13,388 bases of DNA from CAYZWU01 sp964482235 (GTDB taxonomy: Bacteria; Planctomycetota; B15-G4; CAYZWU01), in NCBI GenBank assembly GCA_964482235.1, contig CAYZWU010000088.1:1-13388 (forward strand). The letters run 5' to 3'. The translations under genes and the position numbers were made by a program. Position 1 is the first letter of the stretch; the number at the start of each line of letters is the position of its first letter. The notes under the pieces were generated by a model. It worked only from the letters and a program-made list of their open reading frames with translations, had not been told where the DNA came from and did no database searches. Below, one piece after another: positions 13,382 to 13,388 of the stretch.

Positions 13382-13388
13382 GATAGAG

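Overview
This 13.4 kb window of high-GC bacterial DNA carries nine convincing protein genes and an initiator tRNA. The mix is a secreted FG-GAP repeat protein with a signal peptide, a periplasmic c-type-haem sensor kinase, an ADP-forming acyl-CoA synthetase and an Rrf2 cysteine regulator. It suggests a free-living Gram-negative of deltaproteobacterial or FCB/candidate-phylum type (for example Krumholzibacteriota or Eisenbacteria). That placement is an inference from gene style only. I see no insertion sequence, prophage, CRISPR array or integrase, so this looks like chromosomal backbone.

Layout from left to right. Four minus-strand genes occupy 56-6785, transcribed from high to low coordinates: a rhomboid-type membrane protease with an extra N-terminal membrane domain, a sodium:solute symporter, an NCS2-like permease and the secreted FG-GAP repeat protein. 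Two of the four appear to use non-ATG starts: TTG for the symporter and CTG for the rhomboid. A plus-strand two-component pair follows (7024-9373). The kinase has two c-type haem motifs in its periplasmic loop, and its gene overlaps that of a single-domain response regulator with an unusual insertion. The response regulator ends 4 nt from the convergent stop of a minus-strand ATP-grasp/CoA-ligase fusion (9378-11636).

An AT-rich 318 nt divergent spacer separates the ligase from a plus-strand Rrf2-family regulator with four clustered cysteines (11955-12431). The regulator's 3' end overlaps by 113 nt the 3' end of a convergent minus-strand ECF-like sigma factor (12319-13098). The window closes with a plus-strand tRNA-fMet(CAT) behind its own sigma70-type promoter.

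How the parts may work together (inference): the window is rich in environmental sensing. It has a haem sensor kinase with its partner, an Fe-S-type Rrf2 regulator divergent from an acyl-CoA/acetate-metabolising enzyme, and an alternative sigma factor. These sit beside solute uptake genes. I see no closed multi-gene defence or biosynthetic system. The most novel-looking elements are the di-haem kinase with its unusual response regulator and the rhomboid with its extra membrane domain.
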